DNA of 64,000 bases from Hyphomicrobiaceae bacterium (GCA_041397645.1 JAWKWE010000007.1:129066-193065); one strand, 5' to 3'. Shown: positions 34,971-43,878, numbered from the stretch's first letter. Notes: generated from the letters alone by a model not told the origin. Translations and numbers: made by a program.

Positions 34971-36011
34971 ATGGGCTTGATGTTCAAAGACGAGACCTAT
35001 CGCGACGACTACACTTTCTCCAACAGCAAAGAGTCCATCCTGCGCTTCCCATTCCCGTTCGCCGAGGACAAGTACATGTACTCGGTCAACATCGAGCCGC
35101 ACGTTACAGGACCGAAGGGGTCGGCGTACGAATTTCCGATCGACATCGACGAACACTACGTCTCCGACATGCGCGATCGCGCCATTACACTCAATCTCGA
35201 TCCGTTGCGCTGCCAATCACTGCCGCACATGCTGACGGCAGAATGGGATCTGTTAGAACTTCTCATGACTTCCATGTCAGAGAGTTATCCCGATCATTTC
35301 ACGCTGGATCGCGACGGCGATAACTGGCACTGGATAAACCGGCCGCTCGGCATCGAGCACAAGTTCGTTTTTGGGGACGCTGCAACGCTTCCCCACAAGC
35401 CCATGGAGTACATTACGCGCCAGTGTCAGGGTGATTTCTGCATCCTGGATCAGCGCGACGGCGATCTTTGGATCGATGCAGGCATGGTCACCTCCCAGGC
35501 AGACTGGTCTTTGGATTTTGACATCGGCATGAGCTTCATGGAATGGCACGCACCCGTGCCCTTGGCTCATCAGGTTGGTGTCTTCGACCGTGCCCTCAGG
35601 TTTCTGCTCAACATGCAATTGGGGCGTCCCGTGCGACGTCTCAACTGGACGATGACGATCAATCCGCGGCTCGATACTTCGCCGGAAACCTATCCCCAGT
35701 GGGGCACGGATCGCACGACCGTGACGCCGAAAAACGTCGGGGACAAGGTGCATCTGCGCGTCGAGTTGCAGGGGCTGTGGCGGCTGCCGCGATCAAACGC
35801 CATCGTGTTTTCCATTCGCGGCTATCTGATCAAGATGAACGAACTTGTGACGGTGCCGAAGTGGGGCCGTCGGATGCACCGCGTTTTGCGCGATCTTCAT
35901 CCCGAGATCGCCAACTACAAAGGTCTGTCGCGTTATCGCGACACCACCATCGCATGGCTGTCCAAATACGATGATGGAGCACCGACATCACTCGGCACTT
36001 GGCCTGAATAA
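34971..36011 (+). CDS. Heme-dependent oxidative N-demethylase, HODM alpha-like (DUF3445)
   Basis: 346 residues. Recognised as DUF3445/HODM_asu-like from LRFPFPFAEDKYMYSVNI near the start, NRPLGIEHKFVFGD, RQCQGDFCILDQRDGDLWIDAGMV, a FMEWHAPVP segment and RPVRRLNWTMTINPRLDTSPE. The family binds heme and demethylates dimethylamine with O2, giving methylamine and formaldehyde. ATG 34971 has GAGGAG eight bases before; an earlier ATG at 34953 lacks such a site. Last gene of the cluster. Confidence 0.87.
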   Translation: MGLMFKDETYRDDYTFSNSKESILRFPFPFAEDKYMYSVNIEPHVTGPKGSAYEFPIDIDEHYVSDMRDRAITLNLDPLRCQSLPHMLTAEWDLLELLMTSMSESYPDHFTLDRDGDNWHWINRPLGIEHKFVFGDAATLPHKPMEYITRQCQGDFCILDQRDGDLWIDAGMVTSQADWSLDFDIGMSFMEWHAPVPLAHQVGVFDRALRFLLNMQLGRPVRRLNWTMTINPRLDTSPETYPQWGTDRTTVTPKNVGDKVHLRVELQGLWRLPRSNAIVFSIRGYLIKMNELVTVPKWGRRMHRVLRDLHPEIANYKGLSRYRDTTIAWLSKYDDGAPTSLGTWPE

Positions 36012-36194
36012 TTGAACACAGCACCAATGACTTCAGACGTCGCAAATCGCGCTCTGACCTGTTCCAAATGCACTTTTGGATTCAGCGGCGAACTGCGTGA
36101 CGCAGCCTGCCCTCAAGCGCGGCTGGCCAGGCGCCTTGGCTGACGAGGTAGGAGCGGATGCGCTTATCGGCCATCTGCTGCGCCACAGATCGGT

Positions 36195-36376
36195 CAACGA
36201 GTTGCGGAAGCTATGGAAGCGCGTGGAATGGGTTTGGAACGACCGTTTCACCCTTCGCGGTGAATACGATCACTACTCCTTCGGTTCGGGAGAACTTCAG
36301 TTCGATAGTATCTGGGCCTCAAGACGTCGGCGCCGATCTCGATCTCTTCAAGATCGCTGTCATAGCGCGCTTCTGA
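36195..36376 (+). pseudogene. Decayed 3' end of an outer-membrane beta-barrel protein gene
   Basis: In one frame the sequence reads VEWVWNDRFTLRGEYDHYSFGSG, a typical porin strand pattern. One base-shift later another frame continues GPQDVGADLDLFKIAVIARF and stops at 36376; a terminal Phe after alternating residues is the normal beta-barrel ending. No open 5' part is found, so this is a frameshifted remnant. It lies between the methylamine genes and a convergent kinase gene. Confidence 0.6.
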
Positions 36377-36425
36377 GGTGCAGGTTTGTTGGCAAAGATG
36401 CAGACCATCGTATGAACGAAGGCAA

Positions 36426-36447
36426 GCGACGCGCTCTAGCGCGTCGC
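36426..36447. terminator. Perfect hairpin at the end of the kinase gene
   Basis: GCGACGCGC-TCTA-GCGCGTCGC, a 9-pair stem with a 4-base loop that overlaps the stop codon of the minus-strand histidine kinase. There is no T-run, so factor-independent termination is uncertain. Confidence 0.5.
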
Positions 36448-37875
36448 AATCGCTGCCAACGTATTTCGTTCGCTCGTGCCGGGAAGCGACGACATCGCCC
36501 CCTTCACGATTTCCTCGGGGGCCTTCGCAAAGCGCATCTCGAACAATGCACCGCCGCCTGGCGCGTCTTTCAACTCGATCGAGCCGGAATGCACCTTTAC
36601 GATCCGTGCAACGATATCCATGCCAAGCCCCGCGCCACCGCCGCGATCCCGACCGCCCTGCCAGAATCGTTTGAAGATATCGGCGCGCTCTTGAAGCTTC
36701 ACGCCCGGACCATGGTCGCGCACGGAAATCACTGCATCGTTGGCATCCTGTGCGACAGTGATTTCGATACTGGTATTGCGCGGTGTGAAGCGCATGGCGT
36801 TCTCGGCCAGATTTCGCACCGCACAGCGCAGCAGCTCAGCCGATCCGTTGATAAGGACCGGCCCAGGCGAATCGACCTCTATCGATCTCCCCCTTTGCAA
36901 ACATATCGGTCCAAGGTGATGGGCAACGTTGATGGCAACGTCCGTGAGATCTACCCTGGCACCAGCCTCGACGTTCATGGCGCCAATTCTTGCTGAGTCG
37001 AGAAGCTGATTGACCAAGCGCTCCATCGCTCTGATCTCTTCTTTCAGCTTTTCAACCTCCGGCCCAGGCGTCAGCAAAGATGAATGAGCTTTGAGAACCG
37101 CGACCGGCGTCCGCAGCTCGTGCGCGGCATCCGCAATGAACGCCTTCTGAGCTTCAAGCCCATCTTCCAAACGATCGAAAGCACGGTTGATGGCGTTCAC
37201 GAGCGCCTCGACCTCGCGCGGGAGGCCACTAGCGTCGAGGCGACCGGAGACCGCGTTGGGCCCGATGGCCTCCGCCTGCGAGGCCGCTTCGCGCAATGGC
37301 GCCAGACCAATACGTGCCACCATAAGGTTGATGCCCAACAGGCCGAACAAGACAGGCACCCAGACCCAGCCGATATCCTCTACGAACTCCGCAAGGACTG
37401 TGTCAGCGGCAAGCTCGCCATCGGGCACAGCTACCTGTATCCACACTGGGCGCGTGCCGTAAGTGCCGCGCAGCGTATATCCATAGAGCATGCGACCATC
37501 GTGGTCGTTGTCGGACAAGAAGAAATCACGCTCTTTGTCGTCGTCGATTGCTGCAAGCGGCTCGTTTACGCCCGGCGAGCCCGAAATCAATACGCCCTTG
37601 TCGCTAACGATGGCGTATTTGCCTCGCCCCTGTTGAAAATTGTCCGCAAGGAAGTCCGGAAACTGCAGAGGCTTTCCTTCGGAGGCGCGTTTCAAGAGCT
37701 TGCGCATAATCATCGCATCACCTTGAAGCGTGCGATCGCGGAATGCGCTGTTGATGGCAACAAACCGAGTATAGATCAGGTAACTCGTTGCGAGGGCTGC
37801 TAGAACGGCAACGGTGACCAGGCCAACAATCAACCGGCTCCAGATGGACTGTCTGGCCGCCTTGAAGACCTGCAT
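36436..37875 (-). CDS. Sensor histidine kinase of an OmpR-type two-component system
   Basis: 479 residues. Two membrane helices (about 14-36 and 168-187) frame a periplasmic sensor of about 130 residues. This sensor is acidic, with DDDKERDFFLSDNDHDGRML, which contains a DxDxDG loop like the start of an EF-hand. A HAMP-like linker follows, then HisKA with the His near 252 in DAAHELRTPVAVL, and an ATPase domain with NLAENAMRF, DHGPGV and GGAGLGMDIV. It begins three bases after the regulator gene. The signal is unknown; a metal ion is possible. Confidence 0.88.
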   Translation of the reverse strand: MQVFKAARQSIWSRLIVGLVTVAVLAALATSYLIYTRFVAINSAFRDRTLQGDAMIMRKLLKRASEGKPLQFPDFLADNFQQGRGKYAIVSDKGVLISGSPGVNEPLAAIDDDKERDFFLSDNDHDGRMLYGYTLRGTYGTRPVWIQVAVPDGELAADTVLAEFVEDIGWVWVPVLFGLLGINLMVARIGLAPLREAASQAEAIGPNAVSGRLDASGLPREVEALVNAINRAFDRLEDGLEAQKAFIADAAHELRTPVAVLKAHSSLLTPGPEVEKLKEEIRAMERLVNQLLDSARIGAMNVEAGARVDLTDVAINVAHHLGPICLQRGRSIEVDSPGPVLINGSAELLRCAVRNLAENAMRFTPRNTSIEITVAQDANDAVISVRDHGPGVKLQERADIFKRFWQGGRDRGGGAGLGMDIVARIVKVHSGSIELKDAPGGGALFEMRFAKAPEEIVKGAMSSLPGTSERNTLAAIATR

Positions 37876-37878
37876 GCG

Positions 37879-38556
37879 TCAGGCCGTTGCATTGTTCAAG
37901 ACGTAGCCGACGCCCCGCAGCGTATGAATGTGAACGTCCGCGCCCGCTTCGCTCAGGCGCTTGCGCAATCGATGTATGAGAACCTCGATGGCATTGGACG
38001 CAAGCTCTTCGCCAAAGCTATAGGTCTCCTCCTCGATAACTGCCTTGGAGACCACACGCCCGCTCCGCCGCAGCAACAGCTCCAGAACTGCCGCCTCCCG
38101 GCGGCCGAGATCATGCGCTGCTCCGTTTATCGTTATCTCCCGACTGTTCACGTTGAACGTGAGATTGCCCTGGGAAAGTACAGAGCCCAAGGCCTGACCG
38201 GGTCGCCGCAACAGAGCGCGCACACGCGCTACCAGCTCATCGACCTCGAATGGCTTGCGCATATAGTCGTCAGCGCCTGAGTTCAGTCCATTCACAATAT
38301 CATTGACCCCGTCGCGCGCGGTGAGAACCAGCATCGGCGTGTGATCGATTTGCTTGCGCACATCGGACAGCCAGTGAAGTCCATCGACATCGGGCAGGCC
38401 CAGATCCAGCACGACAGCGTTATAGGCCATAGTCGTAACCGCGGCGTATCCGTCGGCGCCGTTGAAAACCGTATCAACGGCGAAACCTTCGCGCCTCAAG
38501 GCGGAAGCGACATACTCGGACAAGCGCTGGTTGTCTTCGATCAATAGAAGTCGCAA
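37879..38556 (-). CDS. OmpR-family response regulator
   Basis: 225 residues from TTG 38556, which sits eight to nine bases after a GGGGGA-type ribosome site and gives the usual OmpR length; the open frame to 38631 would add an unlikely N-terminus. Receiver domain with LLLIEDNQ, phospho-Asp in VVLDLGLPDVDG, Thr in LTARDG and Lys in RKPFEVDELVARV; C-terminal winged helix with LGRREAAVLELLLRRSGRVVSK and IEVLIHRLRKRL. Partner of the next gene. Confidence 0.9.
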   Translation of the reverse strand: MRLLLIEDNQRLSEYVASALRREGFAVDTVFNGADGYAAVTTMAYNAVVLDLGLPDVDGLHWLSDVRKQIDHTPMLVLTARDGVNDIVNGLNSGADDYMRKPFEVDELVARVRALLRRPGQALGSVLSQGNLTFNVNSREITINGAAHDLGRREAAVLELLLRRSGRVVSKAVIEEETYSFGEELASNAIEVLIHRLRKRLSEAGADVHIHTLRGVGYVLNNATA

Positions 38557-38745
38557 CTCTTCGATCCCCCGTTCGTGGCCGCCATACCAGCCGAATTGAA
38601 CCCTGAGTGCGGTGCCAAATAGCTGCCGCAACGCGGAACTTCTGGTCTTTTACGGCTAATGAAAGGCCGGTTTGCGCTCGCAACCTTACCGTTTCCTTAC
38701 AAATTCAATTCCAGGAGGGGATTGGGAAAGACGCTCAGATCGCGC

Positions 38746-39117
38746 CTAATGCGAGATATTAAAGTCCAGGCAGCCGAATATTCCGCACTCAGATCCGACG
38801 CCGCCCTGGCCCGGCTGGGGGGGACTATTGATGTTGGCCTCGAAGAAATCGATCGTCTCTACGCGCAGCGTTTCAGAACAGCTGCGGCGGCAATAAATCC
38901 AAATCCCGCTTGGCAATTCTACTTGCGGCCCAAGGTTGGTGCCGCGCACTTTCCCTTCGATGCTCCCGTGACCGAATCTGCTTTCGGCCGTGACATGATC
39001 GGGAGTTGTCGACTCGTCCCGTGCAGTGCCAGGCGCCGCGAATGAAATGGCGACCACGCAGACCGCCGCAAGCCTAACGAAAGCCGCGCCTCTCCCTCTG
39101 GATTGATATCTCTGCAT
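38746..39117 (-). CDS. Secreted Cys-containing protein of unknown function
   Basis: 123 residues with a signal peptide (RLAAVCVVAISFAAPGTA). The mature part ends with a compact motif region, GIWIYCRRSCSETLRVETIDFFE and GSECGIFGCLDFNI, with four cysteines that could form disulfides. I do not recognise a named family. The opposite-strand frame at 38659-39045 lacks a signal and a clear composition, so this strand is preferred. Confidence 0.6.
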   Translation of the reverse strand: MQRYQSRGRGAAFVRLAAVCVVAISFAAPGTARDESTTPDHVTAESRFGHGSIEGKVRGTNLGPQVELPSGIWIYCRRSCSETLRVETIDFFEANINSPPQPGQGGVGSECGIFGCLDFNISH

Positions 39118-39397
39118 AACGGTGCAATCGGACCCGGTTTGTCACATCAAGACGGCCAAACCAGCCGACTTAGCCGCGCATACTAGCATGATCGGCGGGT
39201 ACGGAGGATGGTGTTTGGCAACACGCCTGTGGGGGTTGATCAGTCCCAACTTACGAGGGTCTTACGAGGAGAGCCCGCTAGATATTTTCCGTCGCCAGCG
39301 CGTTTGCGCGGACACGCTCGTCTTCCGCATCCACGCGCATCGGCCAAAGCTCAGACACGCGTAGGCTGAAATTTTGAGGAAGCCGGGTGAGTTGCGT

Positions 39398-39522
39398 CTA
39401 TCGCTTCTTGCGCCGCCGACGCCAGAGAACGAACACGCCTCCCGCTAGCGTTCGAACTTAAGCGCCAGCGCGAGCACCATCGAGACTACAATCAAACCCG
39501 CACGTAGAAGGTCGCTTCTCAT
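39398..39522 (-). pseudogene. Tiny ORF and out-of-frame Arg/Lys tail coupled to the exosortase-like gene
   Basis: An ATG at 39522 overlaps the exosortase-like stop as ATGA and encodes MRSDLLRAGLIVVSMVLALA plus LKFER before a TAG at 39447-39445. In a different frame directly after, the DNA reads TLAGGVFVLWRRRRKKR and stops at 39398. Joined by a frameshift this would be a short protein with a hydrophobic segment and basic tail, the shape of an exosortase target end. It could be a small real peptide, a frameshifted gene, or chance. Confidence 0.35.
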
Positions 39523-40364
39523 GGGCGGCTCAACCAATTACCCAGAGTGAGAACCGTCAAAGCCTGGAACCCGTCGAACACGTTTGCGCCTATCGGCCCG
39601 TGTACCATCGTGTAGCTATCCGCCGACCACGCCATGGCCCCAAGCCGGATCAGGTTTGCGCCGAGGAGAAGCACGCTCAACATAACGGCCGATTGCCAAA
39701 GGCGATCGAGATTGATCCGTCCCAATAGCAAGGCGACGCCAACCAGTGAAACCAATGCTGACGGCAGCGCATTGAGCGTCGTGCATCGCGTCATCAAAAT
39801 AAGACTGTGCCCTTCGGGATCGCCGATGACGTTCCCTGTCTGCACGATATCGGGCCTGAGACTCGCCAGCAGCTTGCCAAGCAGAAAGGCTTCCGATGTC
39901 GTAACCGGCCCCGCTATGAGCTTAATGATCACAGACGACCACAGCGCGGTTGCCGCGATGGCTAGAAACATCAGCGCACGCTTGCGCCGTTCCCCAATCG
40001 AGGTGGCAGCCTGACACCCGGCATAGATCAAAAGAGCAAACCATGAGACTGCGCTGCTCGGCACCAGAACCAGCATCACGGTCACAGCATCGAGCGCGAG
40101 GGCAAACCGTGGGCGGCCAACCTCACCCGTTCCCATGCTCAACCGGGTAGCCACGAACAGGCTGACCAGCAGGAAGGGACCGATCCCGGCACCAAGCAGC
40201 CCGTGCCCCTGAGTCAGGGACTCGGCGATGCGCACGGCGAGCGCGTTGACGACAGCCCCGAGCATGACCAGCGTCGGCAAGGCAACGCCAATCGGCAAAG
40301 TCCTCAAACCTGCACGCACCGTCCGCGCCTGCACGACCTCGCCTCCGGCTCTACCGGGCGACAA
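39519..40364 (-). CDS. Exosortase/archaeosortase-like integral membrane protein
   Basis: 281 residues from TTG 40364 (start uncertain), with about eight hydrophobic helices. The C-terminal half shows the Cys-Arg-His arrangement of the exosortase transpeptidase family: C194 in LILMTRCTTLNALPSAL, R240 in GANLIRLGAMA and H255 in YTMVHGPIGANVFDGF, with usual spacing. Such enzymes cut and anchor PEP-CTERM-like proteins. No PEP-CTERM substrate was found in the window apart from the doubtful fragment just downstream. Family assignment rests on residues and hydrophobicity only. Confidence 0.6.
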   Translation of the reverse strand: MSPGRAGGEVVQARTVRAGLRTLPIGVALPTLVMLGAVVNALAVRIAESLTQGHGLLGAGIGPFLLVSLFVATRLSMGTGEVGRPRFALALDAVTVMLVLVPSSAVSWFALLIYAGCQAATSIGERRKRALMFLAIAATALWSSVIIKLIAGPVTTSEAFLLGKLLASLRPDIVQTGNVIGDPEGHSLILMTRCTTLNALPSALVSLVGVALLLGRINLDRLWQSAVMLSVLLLGANLIRLGAMAWSADSYTMVHGPIGANVFDGFQALTVLTLGNWLSRP

Positions 40365-40428
40365 GTTTGACGCAAGAGTCTTACGCGACTGCTAACCTCT
40401 GGTCGCCGCTCGCGCGACGCCACGAGCC

Positions 40429-41115
40429 TCAGCCCATGCTGACGGAGCGCGCGCGGCCATGGGCTTGGCGCTCCACACGCAGCGTAACGATGCCGAAAAT
40501 GATCCAGACACCATAAAAGGCCAATCCGCCAAGCAGGATGACGGCACCAGGCACTGGGCCTATGGCGGCTCGATCGACAAACTGGCCGAAGCTCTCGACG
40601 GCAGAAGGATGTATCGCAATCTTGCCGAGGTACGCGAGAGCTTGAATGAGCAGAAGCCAGGCGTAGGTGCGCCTCAAACGCCTGCCCACCGCACGGGCCA
40701 TGCTGATATGGTGGCGCGGCTCGCAATAATCGCGCGCCAGCACCAGTTCCCAATCTTCTTTACTTGCTCCGTCTTCTCCGCGCAGCATGGGAGCATAGAA
40801 ATGCGTTTCCAACCATCGCGCACGAGCACGCCAGACGTTGAAATAGCGATAACGTCGGGCCTCAAATAGCAGAAATACGACGATAAGAATACCGATGAGA
40901 ATGAGCGGCAGCGCAGACGCATCCGGGTGCGAATAGGAAGCCGACATTGCAAGGCCAAGAGCGGCGACGGCCCAGTTCGTCGTGTTGTCGAGCCGCGTAC
41001 GCCAAACGGTGCTCCGGTAAACCTCGCCTCGGTACAGATGAGCTATGGCTCCCATCTCCGCAGCGTTGAATGCAGGGAAGTCTTTGTGGGCCGAAGATTG
41101 TGGTATCGCCACCAT
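40429..41115 (-). CDS. DUF2270 membrane protein
   Basis: 228 residues. AEMGAIAHLYRGEVYRSTVWRTRLDNTTNWA at the start, then LLFEARRYRYFNVWRARARWLETHFYAPML, is the DUF2270 signature. Hydrophobic segments at about 50-85 and two more near 150-205. Function unknown; ATG 41115. Confidence 0.85.
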   Translation of the reverse strand: MVAIPQSSAHKDFPAFNAAEMGAIAHLYRGEVYRSTVWRTRLDNTTNWAVAALGLAMSASYSHPDASALPLILIGILIVVFLLFEARRYRYFNVWRARARWLETHFYAPMLRGEDGASKEDWELVLARDYCEPRHHISMARAVGRRLRRTYAWLLLIQALAYLGKIAIHPSAVESFGQFVDRAAIGPVPGAVILLGGLAFYGVWIIFGIVTLRVERQAHGRARSVSMG

Positions 41116-41249
41116 GAGACACTCTATGCGATAGATCTGTGGGAGAAGCTATCCAGTTTCGCCAATTAGAGTTCAGTCTAGCTTGTCGTAGATCGGCCTC
41201 AACCTCTAATCGGCAATCTGCTCCGTAGCTTCTTCGCGGGTGCACAAGG

Positions 41250-41993
41250 CTAATGAGCACCGATCACGCGACGAATAATGAGATCCTCGTCCCGCTGCTT
41301 TTCTTCATCGCTGCGTGGCGGGTAGGCGCGCCTCAACCGATCAACCTCGCCGGGTGAAGCGATCAGCCTGGCGACCGCATCACCGTTGATCATGCGCGGA
41401 TCGCACGGACCAGCGAGCGCATCTACGCGTCCAGTATAAATGACCCTGTTCGATCGCCGGTCCCTTACTTCGCCGGACAGCGAGTTGGTCATCGCAAGAA
41501 CTGTGACTTCCGGCTCGTCGCGGCCATCGAAGACTTCAGGCAATGCATTGAGCCAGCAACCGCCATCGCAAATCCTCTCGCGAATAATGTAGGCTTTTCG
41601 GTCTTTGGCGGTCTGAGGCAGACTGCCTTTCAACACAGTAACATTATCATAGACTTCCAGGATCTTTGGACTATCGGTTTCAAGAACGTCGGAGAGATAC
41701 CAGCGCCTGGCAAGCTGCCCGCGAAAAACGACGTCAACGTCGTCCAACGCATCGATCAGAACACGAAGACGAAGGTCCTTGCGCATGTCTTCCGAAACTG
41801 ACGCGCTTGCGATTGCAACGTAGTCGGACTGATTGCCCAACCGGCACTTGCTCGGGGGCCGTGCGAAAACATCACACGGCATCGCGCACAACAGGCTGAC
41901 CACGAGCCACACGACCATTGCGAAGCTCCAGCGCAATCGCAAGCCGGCAATCGTGCCTTTCTCTGTCCGCGAATGGCTCAAACACATCGCCAT
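41250..41993 (-). CDS. Secreted protein of unknown function
   Basis: 247 residues from ATG 41993, which has GGAGG five bases ahead; the frame continues upstream to 42056. A hydrophobic stretch (MVVWLVVSLLCAMPCDVFA, about residues 25-43) after basic residues looks like a signal peptide. The mature part has four or more cysteines (SKCRLGN, ERICDGGCWLN, GPCDPRM) and a VFRGQLARRWYLSDV segment. Not recognised; likely periplasmic. Confidence 0.65.
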   Translation of the reverse strand: MAMCLSHSRTEKGTIAGLRLRWSFAMVVWLVVSLLCAMPCDVFARPPSKCRLGNQSDYVAIASASVSEDMRKDLRLRVLIDALDDVDVVFRGQLARRWYLSDVLETDSPKILEVYDNVTVLKGSLPQTAKDRKAYIIRERICDGGCWLNALPEVFDGRDEPEVTVLAMTNSLSGEVRDRRSNRVIYTGRVDALAGPCDPRMINGDAVARLIASPGEVDRLRRAYPPRSDEEKQRDEDLIIRRVIGAH

Positions 41994-42129
41994 GTGGGCC
42001 TCCAAGGCTAAACGGAGGATAGCCGGAAGACCCAACGTCAGCAAATGCGACCGCATTCGCGCGAAAATAACAAGGCGCTGGTCTGGGAAAGATCGAGACC
42101 GGCGCCTTGCGGCACAACAAAAACGTCCG

Positions 42130-43080
42130 TCACTTCAAAGGAACCGCGTCCCGCTCGCAGTCATTCAATTTGAAAACGAGCGCCGCTCTTACGGTATGTA
42201 TGTCCGCATCAATGTCGGCGCTCATCCCCGGGCCATAACCGTCCAGCGCGCTCACCTGATAGCCGTTGTGATGGCTGCTGGAGAAGGACTCGCCCTGGTA
42301 CCGGGCATACCTATACTCAATCTTTAGGGAGAGATTGCTATCGAGTTTGCGTTCGCCGCCAACCCCCATAAACCAACCATGAAGCTCATCTGGAGCTGAC
42401 AGCGTTGCACCATGCGGTGGCGGAGGCATCATCATATCAAAGGCAGGCATGATCATCGGGCCGCCAAAGTTAATCGACCCATCCAGACTCGCTTCCGTGT
42501 AGCCACCAGAAGCAAAGAGAAGAAAATCGGGCCTGAGCAGCACACCGATACGGGCACCCGCATACCAAGCGTGCTCGAGCGATACTTTTCCGCTCACACT
42601 AGAACCCGGACCATTGAGGACCGGCACGTAATTCATGTCGCCCGGTTTCTTGATCGGCGCGCTGGAGAACGAACTGTCCGCATCTGGATAAAAGTCAAAA
42701 TCGAGAAATGCACCGATCAGGAAGCGATTACCAAGGACCCTGTCGTATCAAATTTGGAGGGTACCAAAGACGTTCCAATCGTCATCACTGAACGATTGAG
42801 TTCCAAATCCCATCTGCAGTTGAACCCGATAGATTTCGGAACACTCAAAACACTCATTATCTCCATCTCCGTGATTACCCTGATTAACATTGACGTTGTG
42901 ATTGAAGGAGCCGACGCCAATTCCAGCGCCGACGGAAAGTCCATCCCAGACATATTCATTCGGAGGTGGAGGGCTGTCTTTGAGGCTTCCCACATATTCA
43001 TCGGCGCGCGCCGATTTGCTCGAAACGAGTGCACTCATAAGATTGGCTGCGGCAAAAGCCGAGTAACTCAAACGCAACAT
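42130..43080 (-). pseudogene. Outer-membrane beta-barrel (porin-like) protein with an in-frame TGA
   Basis: ATG 43080 begins a signal peptide (LRLSYSAFAAANLMSALVSSKSARA) and a mature part YVWDGLSVGAGIGVGSFNHN ending at FGTLQI before TGA at 42750-42748. The same frame then continues without shift: YDRVLGNRFLIGAFLDFDF and on to VRAALVFKLN near the C-terminus at 42130. The homologous strand normally reads QIGYDR, so a GGA Gly codon has probably become TGA. 110 codons before and 205 after the stop. It may be a real nonsense mutation, a sequencing error, or readthrough. Confidence 0.75.
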
Positions 43081-43125
43081 GACTGCTCTCCCGACGCTGA
43101 ACACCAAAGAAGGAGCGTATTCCAA

Positions 43126-43602
43126 ATGATTGTTTTTATTCGCAATTCACTGCCGATCTCGCCAGCTCGATTAAGGCTGAACGGAAATCTCAGGCAGCAG
43201 CCATAGACTGTTGATAACTTGTGGAAAAGCGATCGCGTCCATCCGCTGTCATTTCACTGTCGCAGTGATGCGCACCTGCATCGAATGCAGGAAGCAGGAC
43301 GTGCACGAATGCCAACGCACGCCATTTTTCCACATCCCGCGTCGGCCCTGTGCATAAAGCACCCGACGCCAGAGTAGCCGAAACGGCACGGAAGTTCTTA
43401 GTACGCAGACCAGCAATTGCTGGTCCAGACATTCATTTCGCTCAGCTCCAAAGAGAGATATGGATCAAACAGTGTGTGTCACTTGCGCAACCGGCTCGGC
43501 ACATTATGGACGTCAGCGACCGCATTGTATGTCTCAAGCGATCCAACCTCGCTATCGTCGGCTCTCCGGCCAATTGAAGACCGGGCATTTATTTGGGAGT
43601 TT
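43126..43602. other. Intergenic stretch with a perfect 18-base palindrome
   Basis: No supported gene. GACCAGCAATTGCTGGTC (43408-43425) is a perfect inverted repeat. A smaller CCTGCAT-CGA-ATGCAGG hairpin is near 43275-43291. The region should hold the promoter of the small lipoprotein gene downstream. Confidence 0.5.
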
Positions 43603-43608
43603 ATGCCA

Positions 43609-43737
43609 ATGAGATCGATGATCGCTTTGACGTTGATTGTCGCCGCAGTCGCATTGGGTGCGTGCCGTCGTGAGGCTGAGTACGTGCCAATGAAACTCGG
43701 CGCAGCAGCGCCAGCCGCTGTTCAAGCTGCAAAATAA
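43609..43737 (+). CDS. 42-residue lipoprotein, paralogue A
   Basis: MRSMIALTLIVAAVALGACR is a lipoprotein signal with lipobox LGAC; the mature peptide is RREAEYVPMKLGAAAPAAVQ plus a short tail. GGGAG is nine bases before ATG 43609 (ATG 43603 is an alternative with poor spacing). A near-identical gene lies inverted at 57801-57929, and both have terminators, so it is real despite its size. Similar in style to entericidin-type small lipoproteins, but no named family is assigned. Followed by a strong terminator. Confidence 0.75.
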   Translation: MRSMIALTLIVAAVALGACRREAEYVPMKLGAAAPAAVQAAK

Positions 43738-43784
43738 TCATCCGGCGCGGAACTTCCGCGCAATTGATTGTGTCCTAAACAGAA

Positions 43785-43818
43785 CTGAGCTCCGCTGCGC
43801 CCGGAGCTCAGTTTTTTT
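43785..43818 (+). terminator. Rho-independent terminator after lipoprotein A
   Basis: CTGAGCTCCG (43785-43794), 7-base loop, CGGAGCTCAG (43802-43811), then TTTTTTT. A perfect 10-pair stem with a T-run, 48 bases after the stop. Confidence 0.92.
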
Positions 43819-43878
43819 ATTGGTGGTCGCGCGCGAGGACCAACTACAAGTTCTTAAGCCCGACGATGCTCTCGTCAC

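Noticed and set aside
36076..36996. 306-codon plus-strand frame over the end of the histidine kinase
   Set aside because: Mostly antisense to a clear kinase; only the first part reflects a decayed porin, which is listed separately.
39122..39364. 80-codon plus-strand frame
   Set aside because: No ribosome site, domain or signal, in a non-coding gap.
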